DNA from: Halanaerobiales bacterium
GTDB taxonomy: Bacteria > Bacillota_F > Halanaerobiia > DY22613
Length of the DNA stretch: 20,737 bases
Assembly (NCBI GenBank): GCA_023128035.1
Contig: JAGMES010000072.1
Span: 1-20,737, forward strand
Reading direction: 5' to 3'
Below, in pieces: positions 7,030-14,279 of this stretch; positions within the stretch are counted from its first letter, which is position 1, and each line of letters begins with the position of its first letter. The position numbers and the translations under genes are program-made. The notes under the pieces are model-generated. The model saw only the letters and a program-made list of their open reading frames with translations. It had not been told where the DNA came from and did not search any database.

Positions 7030-7036
7030 GACTTTA

Positions 7037-8131
7037 TCATACATTGAACCTAATATAACAAATATCGCCATCTTTAATTAGATATCCTTTACCTTCTACA
7101 CCAAGTTTTCCTACTTCCTTAGCTTTAACTACAGAGCCTAAATGATCTAATTCTGAAAAATTTATAACTTCTGCCCGGATAAAACCACGTTGCATATCTG
7201 TATGTACTTTACCCGCCGCTTCTGGTGCTGTTGCTCCCCTTTTCACAGTCCATGCTCGAACTTCGTTCTCATTGCCAGTGAAAAATGTGATCAAATCTAA
7301 AAGCTGATATCCAGTATGAATCAACTGTTCAAGACCTGTTTTCTCAATTCCTAACTCTTGCTGAAATATTTCTATCTCCTCAGAAGGTAACTCAGCCAAA
7401 TCTGCCTCAATTTTTGCACTAATAGCAACTGCTATTGTCCCTTCCTTTTCAGCATGATTTACAACCTGCGTATAATAATCATTATTTTCTGGATTTTCTC
7501 CTTCTGCCACATTTGCAATATATAAAATCGGTTTATTAGTTAATAAGTGCAGTTCGTAAACCAACTTTTTTTCCACCTCGTCCAACTCTAATAAATTAAC
7601 TAATTTACCCTGGTTTAATTCCTCCATTAAACGATTTAGACGTTTTAGTTCTTCTTTATAAATTGGATCACCCGTCTTTAATAATCTTTCTGTCTTTGCA
7701 TAGCGCTTATCTAAAGTAGCTAAATCTGCCAAACAAAGCTCTGTATTAATAATCTCTATGTCACGAAGAGGATTTATTCCAGATTCCACATGAGTAATAT
7801 CTGTATCTTCAAAACAGCGAACTACTTGAGCAATTGCATCCATTTCCCTAATATGAGCTAAAAACTGATTACCTAACCCTTCTCCACGGCTGGCTCCTTT
7901 AACCAAACCTGCAATATCTACAAACTCAATAGTAGTTGGTGTCGTCTTTTTAGGTTTATAAATCTCTGTTAAACGTTCTAGGCGTGAATCAGGTATGGGG
8001 ACAACTCCAACATTTGGATCAATCGTGCAGAAAGGGTAATTTTCTGCACTAACACTGGCCCTTGTTAATGCATTAAAAAGAGTCGATTTACCTACATTTG
8101 GTAACCCTACTAAACCAATACGCAATCCCAT
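7037..8131 (-). CDS. ychF: Redox-regulated ATPase YchF (OLA1 family)
   Basis: 364 residues, the standard length. G1 motif GLPNVGKST (9-17), G3 DIAGLVKGASRGEGLGNQFL (72-91), and NVAE (207-210) replacing the usual NKxD of GTPases, the change that gives YchF its ATP preference. A C-terminal TGS domain (about 281-363) carries WTVKRGATAPEAAGKVHTDM and ends GDICYIRFNV. YchF binds the ribosome and has been linked to stress responses and translation. The ATG at 8131 has GGGGGGAG upstream and follows DUF951 by 13 bp, so it is the last gene of a three-gene operon. A hairpin directly follows the stop. Confidence 0.97.
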   Translation of the reverse strand: MGLRIGLVGLPNVGKSTLFNALTRASVSAENYPFCTIDPNVGVVPIPDSRLERLTEIYKPKKTTPTTIEFVDIAGLVKGASRGEGLGNQFLAHIREMDAIAQVVRCFEDTDITHVESGINPLRDIEIINTELCLADLATLDKRYAKTERLLKTGDPIYKEELKRLNRLMEELNQGKLVNLLELDEVEKKLVYELHLLTNKPILYIANVAEGENPENNDYYTQVVNHAEKEGTIAVAISAKIEADLAELPSEEIEIFQQELGIEKTGLEQLIHTGYQLLDLITFFTGNENEVRAWTVKRGATAPEAAGKVHTDMQRGFIRAEVINFSELDHLGSVVKAKEVGKLGVEGKGYLIKDGDICYIRFNV

Positions 8132-8144
8132 TTTACTCCCCCCA

Positions 8145-8336
8145 CTATTCTTCTGCTACACGATTCGCAATTTTCTTTACTGTTTTTTCAAACTTACGTC
8201 TAGGAAGTAAAACAACCCGTCCACATCCTTGACACCTAATTCGAATATCCATTCCCACACGAATAATCTCCCACTGATCACTTCCACAGGGATGCTTTTT
8301 CTTACACTGAACTATATCACCTAAACGTAAATCCAT
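8145..8336 (-). CDS. DUF951 domain-containing protein
   Basis: 63 residues. The start is DLRLGDIVQCKKKHPCGS, then WEIIRVGMDIRIRCQGCGRVVLLPRRKFEK, a small beta-rich fold with cysteines (C11, C17, C36 and C39, counted from this ATG) that could bind zinc. The family is widespread in Firmicutes, very often next to ychF, and its function is unknown. I chose the ATG at 8336, preceded by GGGGGTG; an extra in-frame TTG at 8339 is less likely. It sits 12 bp after the TPR gene. Confidence 0.92.
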   Translation of the reverse strand: MDLRLGDIVQCKKKHPCGSDQWEIIRVGMDIRIRCQGCGRVVLLPRRKFEKTVKKIANRVAEE

Positions 8337-8348
8337 CAATACACCCCC

Positions 8349-8882
8349 TTAAGCGCGTGTTAAAAACCAGAGAATTAATGCTATAATAGCAAGAATAATA
8401 AGTGTCAAAGTTCCCTTACTAAATTTCTTTACTTTTTGAGGATTATAACTAAAAGAAGCAGTTCCTGCTTTTTGAGCCTTCTTCATATGTTTAACAGCTT
8501 CTGAAACACGCCCAGTCTTTTTTAAGATATAAGCTAAATTATTATGAGCTGGGCCATAGTTAGGATCAAAACGTAATGCATTACGAAATAGCACTTCTGC
8601 CTCATTCATCTTTCCGTCTTCCAACTCAAGGCTAGCCATATTAGAAAGACTTGCTACAAAATTAGGATCCAACTCTAAACAACGTTCGAAATATTCTCTT
8701 GCTCTTTCTCGATCATCACGATGAACAAATACAACACCCATCTTATTCAAAACTGTAGTTTCATTCGGTTCTTCCTCTAAAATCTGCAAAAAATATTCTC
8801 CTGCCTCATCAAAATTATACATCTCTAAAGCTTTTTTTCCTTTTTTATAAAGCTCTTCTTTCTTATCAAAATCCACTTTCAT
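8349..8882 (-). CDS. Tail-anchored tetratricopeptide repeat protein
   Basis: 177 residues made of about four TPR units (roughly 8-41, 42-75, 76-109, 110-141), recognisable from repeated A-x-x-x-F/Y and P-N positions such as ALEMYNFDEAGEYF, LELDPNFVASLSNMA and LRFDPNYGPAHNNLA. A basic linker (144-156) leads to one hydrophobic segment LTLIILAIIALILWFL (159-174) and three final residues. There is no signal peptide, so the TPR domain should be cytoplasmic and held at the membrane by its C-terminal anchor. TPR domains bind other proteins; the partner cannot be read from the sequence. First gene of an operon with DUF951 and ychF, with GGGAGAG before the ATG. Confidence 0.88.
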   Translation of the reverse strand: MKVDFDKKEELYKKGKKALEMYNFDEAGEYFLQILEEEPNETTVLNKMGVVFVHRDDRERAREYFERCLELDPNFVASLSNMASLELEDGKMNEAEVLFRNALRFDPNYGPAHNNLAYILKKTGRVSEAVKHMKKAQKAGTASFSYNPQKVKKFSKGTLTLIILAIIALILWFLTRA

Positions 8883-8906
8883 TCACTCTCCCTTATTTTT
8901 ACCTCT

Positions 8907-8935
8907 TTAATATATCCTAATTTATTTCAATTCAA
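8907..8935 (-). promoter_or_regulatory. Sigma-A-type promoter of TPR-DUF951-ychF
   Basis: Minus-strand TTGAAT (8930-8935), a 17-bp spacer and TATTAA (8907-8912), 24 bp upstream of the TPR start codon. Both hexamers are near consensus. Confidence 0.65.
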
Positions 8936-9051
8936 GCTGTATAATATCATAAACTTCTTTAACAGGTTAGCATTTTCCTGCACATCTTAAGAAGGCTTTC
9001 TCTTAGAAATAAAGAAAAAGCTAATAATTATTTTACCGTTTTATCTTTTGA

Positions 9052-9158
9052 GTTAAGACCCCCACTTCTATAAGTGGTGGGAATTGTTTTTAATCTTCAG
9101 TGGGGGTAGAATCCCCTACTGAAGCCCCGATGTTCAGCTTTAGCTGGACGAGTTCACT
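9052..9158 (+). repeat. Complete copy 2 of IS200/IS605 right-end (omega RNA-like) repeat
   Basis: Differs at only 4 positions from the minus-strand copy at 20630-20737. Three hairpins follow each other: CCCACTT/AAGTGG, then CTTCAGTGGGG/CCCCTACTGAAG, then TTCAGC/GCTGGA, ending GAGTTCACT. In the second stem a G.U pair here replaces an A-U pair in copy 3, so pairing is conserved. The arrangement resembles the 3' part of omega (HEARO) RNA and the right end of IS200/IS605 elements. The 169 bp upstream (8883-9051) hold only the TPR promoter, so no tnpA or tnpB goes with it. The element ends 3 bp from the YkvI-like stop codon. Confidence 0.7.
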
Positions 9159-9161
9159 GTA

Positions 9162-10208
9162 CTAATATCCCCTTACAGATTTCACTATCATCATCACCAA
9201 TATCCCTAAGGCCACTAAACCATATAATGGGTACAAATATCTTACCAGATTCGCAAATCCAAATCGTGTTAATGGTAAAACTATTACAACAGTTAGCATC
9301 GCACTATTGTAATAACTCAATCGTAATAATGGACTCACTCTTTGAATAAAAGCATACACATGAGCTACAGCTGTTGTAATCATCGCAAACCAAAGACCGA
9401 TTGTATAAATAATATGTAAAACATCCCCTGAATAACTTGCAATTATTAACATGGGCATTTCAACATAACTAATCTCACTAAAAAAAGAAATCATCGTATA
9501 ACCCATCATTAGCAATAATATCATCAATAATAAACCACCCAGAAATCCACCTAAAGTTAAACTTCTTCGTTCTTTAACTTTAGACCCAATCGTAACTAAA
9601 AGAGCCATAGATAAGAACACATTAAAAGATACATACATCATTCCACTCAAATACCAGGGGAACGTTCTGATTGGCGACAAAGTCCCTATTGTTTCAATAA
9701 GGTCTGATCCTAAATAACTCAGACATGTATAAATAATCACCAACATTAAAATAGGAATTAAAAAAGTATTTACCATCAATATCCCCTTTACTCCAGCAAA
9801 TATCGTAATAATCACTACTAACAGAGTAATTAAAACCCCCACACTATAACGTACTCCAAAAGTTTCTTGAAAAATTGTACCACTTCCAGCCAACATTACA
9901 GATACACTCCCTAAAATAAACAAAATATAAATTACATCCACTATAAACCCAGAGCGCTTTCCCAAAATCCGATAAAATATTTCGTAATATGTATTAATAT
10001 TAAAGTGTTGTGCGAGCTTAAGAAATATAATCCCACCTAGAATAAAGAGAACACCCGCTCCAAATAAGCCAATCATCCCTTTATCACCATACTGTACAAA
10101 AAACTCAAATATTTCCTGTCCAGATGCAAATCCAGCACCTATCACTGCTCCAACATAAGTCAACGCAATTTTTAATATCATGAAAAGAGATGACCAATTT
10201 TTCTTCAT
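9162..10208 (-). CDS. YkvI-family membrane protein
   Basis: 348 residues, very hydrophobic, with about ten predicted membrane segments. The first helix carries LTYVGAVIGAGFASGQEIFEFF (about 17-38 with this start), the unwound glycine-rich start typical of APC-superfamily transporters and of the YkvI group. FTRFGFANLV-type and final hydrophobic helices follow. YkvI proteins are uncharacterised; transport of a small solute is a family-level guess. I chose the ATG at 10208, with GGGGGTG 6 bases upstream, over the in-frame GTG at 10217 that overlaps that site. The gene is monocistronic: a palindromic region and divergent yyaC lie upstream, and an IS200/IS605-like right end abuts its stop codon. 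Confidence 0.82.
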   Translation of the reverse strand: MKKNWSSLFMILKIALTYVGAVIGAGFASGQEIFEFFVQYGDKGMIGLFGAGVLFILGGIIFLKLAQHFNINTYYEIFYRILGKRSGFIVDVIYILFILGSVSVMLAGSGTIFQETFGVRYSVGVLITLLVVIITIFAGVKGILMVNTFLIPILMLVIIYTCLSYLGSDLIETIGTLSPIRTFPWYLSGMMYVSFNVFLSMALLVTIGSKVKERRSLTLGGFLGGLLLMILLLMMGYTMISFFSEISYVEMPMLIIASYSGDVLHIIYTIGLWFAMITTAVAHVYAFIQRVSPLLRLSYYNSAMLTVVIVLPLTRFGFANLVRYLYPLYGLVALGILVMMIVKSVRGY

Positions 10209-10316
10209 CCCCTTCACCCCCTTTTTCTCCTATATCACAAATATATGAAAAAAAATTTTTTATAGGTCAGGAAGATATTTACATGTTAAATTAGTTTACT
10301 CTTACATATACTATAA

Positions 10317-10448
10317 TATGATTCGCCCACAAAAAGTATTTTAGTCCTCCAAGAATTCACATACCATATATAGTATTGAAATCGCCTAAATCAGTACTAT
10401 ATATGGTATGTGAATTCTTAAGCGACTACTTTTTGTGGACTAATCATA
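10317..10448. repeat. 132-bp long palindrome between ykvI-like gene and yyaC
   Basis: Nested inverted repeats: outer TATGATT/AATCATA (10317-10323 and 10442-10448), then perfect 12-bp CCACAAAAAGTA/TACTTTTTGTGG (10327-10338 and 10427-10438), then a perfect 24-bp arm (10352-10375 and 10395-10418, starting AGAATTCACATACC), around a 19-base loop. No coding capacity. It lies between divergent genes, so it is not a simple terminator; a MITE-like insertion or a shared regulatory region are the options. Confidence 0.8.
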
Positions 10449-10475
10449 CATAAATATGGTATTGGAGGGCAGTCT

Positions 10476-11075
10476 ATGAAATTCAACCCCAATGTTAATG
10501 TGGAGACCCGTATCCATATGGATACTTCTTTAGCAAAGTTAAAACTAAAAAACTCAATGCTCCATTTTCTTTACAAATACTCTATAGAACTAACCGACCC
10601 AATTATCTTACTTTGTATTGGTACAGATCGTTCAACAGGCGATGCACTAGGACCTTTGGTTGGAACTAACTTAAATCAATATCATTTACCGTATATACGT
10701 GTTTTTGGTACTTTAGAAGAACCAGTTCACGCTCTTAATCTTGATGAAGTCATTACAGAGATCAATAAAAAATATCACTCACCGTTTATCATATCCATCG
10801 ACGCTGGCCTTGGAAAACATAGTAGTGTGGGGAATATAGATGTCAAAGCAGGCCCCCTTAAACCAGGTACAGGAGTTAATAAGGAATTAACAGCAGTTGG
10901 TGACATGCACCTTACTGGTTTAGTTAATATCGGTGGCTACATGGAATATTTTGTCCTACAAAGCACTCGTCTAAATTTGGTGATGAAAATGGCGGATATC
11001 ATTTCTTACAGCATTTATGCTAGTATTCGTGAATATTTTCAAGAACAGGCTCAAGCTGAGCAAACTATTATGTAA
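10476..11075 (+). CDS. yyaC: Spore protease YyaC
   Basis: 199 residues matching the spore YyaC family (DUF1256), relatives of the germination protease GPR that degrades small acid-soluble spore proteins. Key stretches are ILLCIGTDRSTGDALGPLVG (44-63), with D51 and D56, and SPFIISIDAGLG (102-113), where the two aspartates match the putative active-site region of the family. Then SVGNIDVKAGPLKPGTGVNK. YyaC occurs essentially only in endospore formers, and in Bacillus it lies near noc-soj-spo0J, consistent with this neighbourhood. A GGAGGG ribosome site precedes the ATG by 7 bases. It is the only gene on the plus strand. No sporulation sigma promoter could be assigned. Confidence 0.93.
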   Translation: MKFNPNVNVETRIHMDTSLAKLKLKNSMLHFLYKYSIELTDPIILLCIGTDRSTGDALGPLVGTNLNQYHLPYIRVFGTLEEPVHALNLDEVITEINKKYHSPFIISIDAGLGKHSSVGNIDVKAGPLKPGTGVNKELTAVGDMHLTGLVNIGGYMEYFVLQSTRLNLVMKMADIISYSIYASIREYFQEQAQAEQTIM

Positions 11076-11148
11076 AGAAAAAGGATGGCAGAATAAGTTG
11101 CATTTGGAATAATTCCTCGCAACATTTTTGCCATCCTTTTTCTTTACA
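11071..11148. terminator. Bidirectional terminator between yyaC and the lipid kinase
   Basis: Perfect 20-bp inverted repeat: TGTAAAGAAAAAGGATGGCA (11071-11090) and its complement (11129-11148). The GGATGGCA/TGCCATCC stem is followed by TTTTTCTTTA in both directions. The loop has a further GTTGC/GCAAC stem. The yyaC stop codon lies inside the left arm and the kinase stop codon starts at the base right after the right arm. Confidence 0.92.
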
Positions 11149-12033
11149 TTATGGAACCAATACCGGAATAACGTTGGCTTCTACTTCAAATTCCATGGGT
11201 AATGCTCCCTTTAATTCTCCATCAGCTTGAACTAACACTTTTTCATCTGAATCAACTTTTATCTTTTTACCACGATAAATTTTTACCGCTGAATGATCTA
11301 AATGTTTGCCTTTTGACATTTTTGGTAACATCTTCAAAACTTCTATTCTTGGAATATCTTCTACTACACAAATATCAAATAATCCATCAGAGGGGTTAGC
11401 ATCAGGTAAAATTTTTATGCCACCACCATAATATCTAGCATTGCCTATAGCAACTAAAAAATATCTTCCTTTCAAAATAAGATCATCAATCGTTATCTTC
11501 ATCTTAGGACTTTTGTATGTAAGTAAAGTTTTAAGTATTGCATAGATATAAGCAGATGACCCCTTCAACCAACGCACATCTCTATTTATCTCATTCGCCA
11601 CAGCACCATCAAAACCGATTCCAACAATATTAATAAAATAATCTCCATTTATTTTGCCTAAATCAATATTTTTAACATGTCCATTTTTTAATACCTTAAC
11701 TGCTTCTTCTGCATGAGTAGGAATATTCAATGTTCTCACCAGATCATTACCAGTTCCAGCCGGTATAATCCCTAATTTAACACTACCTTTTCCACCTGAT
11801 TCTATGATTCCTTGTACAACTTCGTTGACAGTACCATCTCCTCCCACTGCAACCAACACATCGAAACCTTTTTCAACTCCTTTTTTAGCTATAAAGACGG
11901 CATCACCAGATGAACTTGTAACAACAACTTCATAATTAAGATTTTCTGTTTCAACGACCCTTTTAATCTCTTCCCACTTTTTTTTCGCCAGCCCACCTCC
12001 AGCGATAGGATTTATAATAAATTGATACTTCAT
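11149..12033 (-). CDS. YegS/DagK-family lipid kinase
   Basis: 294 residues of the diacylglycerol-kinase-like family. Motifs are FIINPIAGGG (5-14), the nucleotide loop AVGGDGTVNEVVQG (62-75), and LGIIPAGTGNDLVRTL (87-102). A C-terminal region with DGLFDICVVEDI and LVQADGELKG, the latter binding metal and substrate in DgkB, follows. The family phosphorylates diacylglycerol or related lipids, recycling them into phospholipid; DgkB does so in Gram-positive lipoteichoic acid turnover. The substrate here is unproven. The start ATG has GGGGGGAG upstream. It converges on yyaC and is separated from bactofilin by a perfect hairpin and a degenerate repeat copy. Confidence 0.9.
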   Translation of the reverse strand: MKYQFIINPIAGGGLAKKKWEEIKRVVETENLNYEVVVTSSSGDAVFIAKKGVEKGFDVLVAVGGDGTVNEVVQGIIESGGKGSVKLGIIPAGTGNDLVRTLNIPTHAEEAVKVLKNGHVKNIDLGKINGDYFINIVGIGFDGAVANEINRDVRWLKGSSAYIYAILKTLLTYKSPKMKITIDDLILKGRYFLVAIGNARYYGGGIKILPDANPSDGLFDICVVEDIPRIEVLKMLPKMSKGKHLDHSAVKIYRGKKIKVDSDEKVLVQADGELKGALPMEFEVEANVIPVLVP

Positions 12034-12056
12034 TCCAGGCTCCCCCCAATTGTACG

Positions 12057-12087
12057 GATAGCTCAGCCTACAACAGGCTGAGCTATC
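12057..12087. repeat. Perfect 13-bp inverted repeat upstream of the lipid kinase
   Basis: GATAGCTCAGCCT (12057-12069) and its exact complement (12075-12087) around a 5-base loop. It lies between the bactofilin stop and the kinase start. No T run follows on either strand, so a classical intrinsic terminator is not supported; a leader hairpin or a protein-binding site is possible. Confidence 0.7.
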
Positions 12088-12110
12088 AAATAATCTACTT
12101 CGTAGCTTTC

Positions 12111-12159
12111 ATTAATAAATTATGAAGGAGATCTATCTCCTTCCGAAAATATTATTAAA
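12111..12159. repeat. Degenerate copy C of the MITE-like repeat
   Basis: A 49-bp near-palindrome whose right half, on the minus strand TTTAATAATATTTTCGGAAGG, matches the terminal repeats of the elements at 3350-3463 and 6888-6999, followed by AGAT. The left half ATTAATAAATTATGAAGGAGAT is a diverged partner. The interior of the element is missing, consistent with an internal deletion. It lies 7 bp after the bactofilin stop codon and could now act as a terminator hairpin. Confidence 0.65.
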
Positions 12160-12166
12160 GTTCAGT

Positions 12167-12601
12167 CTATGCTTTTTTTTCTTTATTTTTATCACTAATA
12201 TTTTCTAGTTTTTGAACGTTAGTGGTTGATGTAACAGTATTTAAGCTCTTCCGAGATTCACTTTTACCTTTAAAAGTAGCTCCATCTTCAATTACAAGTG
12301 TAGACATTTTAATATCACCAATTAAAACTCCAGTTGGAACAATTTCTAATTTCTCTTTAGCATCAACTTCACCACGAACTTCACCAGCTATCACAATATT
12401 CCGTCCTTTTACATTAGCTAAAATCTTTCCCTCTTTACCAACAAAAACATCGCCCGCGACTACAACTTCTCCACCTTCTATTTTTCCTTCAATACGTATT
12501 GATCCTTTACAGTATAAATTTCCACTTATACTAGTTCCATCTCCAATAATAGTTTCGACACGAATTGGACTATCAGCCTTTTTCTTCTGTTTACTGAACA
12601 T
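12167..12601 (-). CDS. Bactofilin (polymer-forming cytoskeletal protein)
   Basis: 144 residues. The core (about 15-115) is a bactofilin beta-helix with short repeated turns: TIIGDGTSISGNLYCKGSIR, IEGKIEGGEVVVAGDVFVG, GRNIVIAGEVRGEV and LVIEDGATFKGK. A basic N terminus and a charged, Ser/Thr/Lys-rich C-terminal tail flank it. Bactofilins self-assemble into filaments without nucleotide at the inner face of the membrane and position cell-wall enzymes. The gene follows an M23 endopeptidase gene by about 15 bp, the common bactofilin/LytM pairing, so the two are likely to work together in cell shape or in spore-coat/cortex assembly. AGGAGG lies upstream of the ATG. Confidence 0.93.
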   Translation of the reverse strand: MFSKQKKKADSPIRVETIIGDGTSISGNLYCKGSIRIEGKIEGGEVVVAGDVFVGKEGKILANVKGRNIVIAGEVRGEVDAKEKLEIVPTGVLIGDIKMSTLVIEDGATFKGKSESRKSLNTVTSTTNVQKLENISDKNKEKKA

Positions 12602-12616
12602 TTCATCTTCCTCCTA

Positions 12617-13618
12617 TCATTTTGTTTTCAGAAAATCCCTGGGATTTTTTGGAACGCCATTAACCCGAACTTCATAATGTAAATGTGGTCCTGTACTTTT
12701 ACCTGAATTTCCTGAGTAAGCTACTATATCTCCACGCTTTACTGTTTGTCCTGATTTTACCACTAATTTGTTGTTATGAGCATAATATGTCTGATATCCG
12801 TAACCATGGTCAATCATAACCATTCGCCCATAACCGCCTCTCCAATCAGCATAAACCACTTTTCCTGCTGCTGTAGCTATTACTGGTGTTCCATACCAAA
12901 CTCCAATATCTAAACCTTCATGAAAAGCCTGCTTGTTTGTAATTGGATCTTTTCTAAAACCAAATTGGGAAGAAATATAACCTTTCCCATCATCCTTTAA
13001 AGGCCACCCCATTGGAGTAGCTGCCATTAGAGCATTATAATCTTCAATATTAACCTCTAAATCTTCCATAACTTCTTGCTGAAATGGAATGTCAACTCTA
13101 AGCATCCTCAAATCTTCTCGAATTTGAGTCAACATTTCAAAGGCATCTTCTCTTAACAAATCGTCTCCTCCGCCTAATGGTTGGTCATAATCCTCAGCTA
13201 ACAAAGTGTAATTAAAGAAAACAAGGTTTTTAACATCATCATAATTATCCATTTCATCATTATCTGAAATCAATTCCTCAATTTGTTCCCCTTTTTCCTC
13301 TAAGTTTTGCAAGATTTCTCTCATTCTTTCTGTCTCTTTTACTACTTGCACTAAACCTGTTTTTAAACTCATATTTTCTACTTTCAGACTCTGCAGATCA
13401 ACTATAATAGTCTTAGCCACTTCATACTTAAAGGCAGTTCTTTTATATTGATATGTAACACCAACAAGATAACTCGTTAAAAACAGAAGTAACACTATAT
13501 ACACTACTCGCGGAAGATGAATTTGATGCATAGTGCCTTTAGAATGAGGAATTATAGTGAGGGTTAATCTTTCAGCTAGATATTTCTTTACGTATTTTCT
13601 AAATTTACTCCATCGCAC
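12617..13618 (-). CDS. M23 family (LytM) membrane-anchored endopeptidase
   Basis: 333 residues from the chosen start. One membrane segment (about 36-55, VVYIVLLLFLTSYLVGV) follows a basic N terminus, so the rest is extracytoplasmic. A coiled-coil stretch (about 60-125) is followed by a C-terminal LytM domain with complete zinc site: HEGLD (H233, D237), H281 in YYAHNN, and GPHLHYEV (H312, H314). Such enzymes cut peptide cross-links in peptidoglycan. The presence of the bactofilin immediately downstream suggests localised wall cutting. I chose the GTG at 13618, which has GAGGTGG 5 bases before it; an in-frame GTG at 13627 overlaps that site. Family relatives include the sporulation protein SpoIIQ, but its channel-specific features are not evident. 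Confidence 0.92.
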   Translation of the reverse strand: MRWSKFRKYVKKYLAERLTLTIIPHSKGTMHQIHLPRVVYIVLLLFLTSYLVGVTYQYKRTAFKYEVAKTIIVDLQSLKVENMSLKTGLVQVVKETERMREILQNLEEKGEQIEELISDNDEMDNYDDVKNLVFFNYTLLAEDYDQPLGGGDDLLREDAFEMLTQIREDLRMLRVDIPFQQEVMEDLEVNIEDYNALMAATPMGWPLKDDGKGYISSQFGFRKDPITNKQAFHEGLDIGVWYGTPVIATAAGKVVYADWRGGYGRMVMIDHGYGYQTYYAHNNKLVVKSGQTVKRGDIVAYSGNSGKSTGPHLHYEVRVNGVPKNPRDFLKTK

Positions 13619-13741
13619 TACTTCCACCTCACTTAATTAGTTGATTTGTAGTGAATTCGATATTAAGACAAAGATTTCCTGCATTCTTTTCCACATAATT
13701 TTAAGTATTAAATAATTGAGTTAAAAAGTCCTACGCGCGCG

Positions 13742-14236
13742 TCAATTACTCTTAAGTGCTTGTTGAATTGCTTTCTTTTCTTCATCTGAAAGAGTGTAAC
13801 TGGATTTCCCATTCACAATTGGTTTTCCATAAAAACGTGATTGATTCCGACCATACAAACTACTCATGACAATTCCATTACCTTCTTGATCTAGAAGAGC
13901 TATGACAAAACTTTGATCTCCACCCACTTGATCAAAGGGGTTAAATCGAACTATTCCTGATTTTGAAAAACAATTTTTTAGAATTTCAACAATTTGAGCT
14001 TGCTCTTTCATTATTTCCTGTTGATTTTTTTGAATAGAATCAATTTTACTGTAATATTGATGAATAATCGCTTCTATACTCATTCCATCTTGATTGTGTG
14101 TAACTTTTTTTATAATTTTTGTTAATTTAGAAGTTCTAAGGAAAGTTACAATTATCACTATAGCAAGAACTACTATCAGTAATGTTTGAATAAGAAAAGG
14201 GAGAGTTTGATCCACTGGTATAAAATCTAATTTCAT
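13742..14236 (-). CDS. DUF4446 family membrane protein
   Basis: 164 residues. One N-terminal membrane segment (about 13-33, PFLIQTLLIVVLAIVIIVTFL), a helical region with likely coiled coil (50-90), and a C-terminal domain beginning FSKSGIVRFNPFDQVGGDQSF (the DUF4446 signature), then ALLDQEGNGIVMSSLYGRNQSRFYGKPI. The family is found in Firmicutes, often near parAB, with no known function. The ATG has AAGGAGG upstream. It ends 123 bp before the M23 start. The DnaA-box-like cluster lies just upstream of this gene. Confidence 0.9.
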   Translation of the reverse strand: MKLDFIPVDQTLPFLIQTLLIVVLAIVIIVTFLRTSKLTKIIKKVTHNQDGMSIEAIIHQYYSKIDSIQKNQQEIMKEQAQIVEILKNCFSKSGIVRFNPFDQVGGDQSFVIALLDQEGNGIVMSSLYGRNQSRFYGKPIVNGKSSYTLSDEEKKAIQQALKSN

Positions 14237-14279
14237 CTATACTTCCTCCTTAAACTATTTCGCACCAAATATTCTTTCA

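Noticed and set aside
9052..9158. CRISPR repeat
   Set aside because: The three copies are 9 to 11 kb apart, occur in both orientations, and have no regular spacers.
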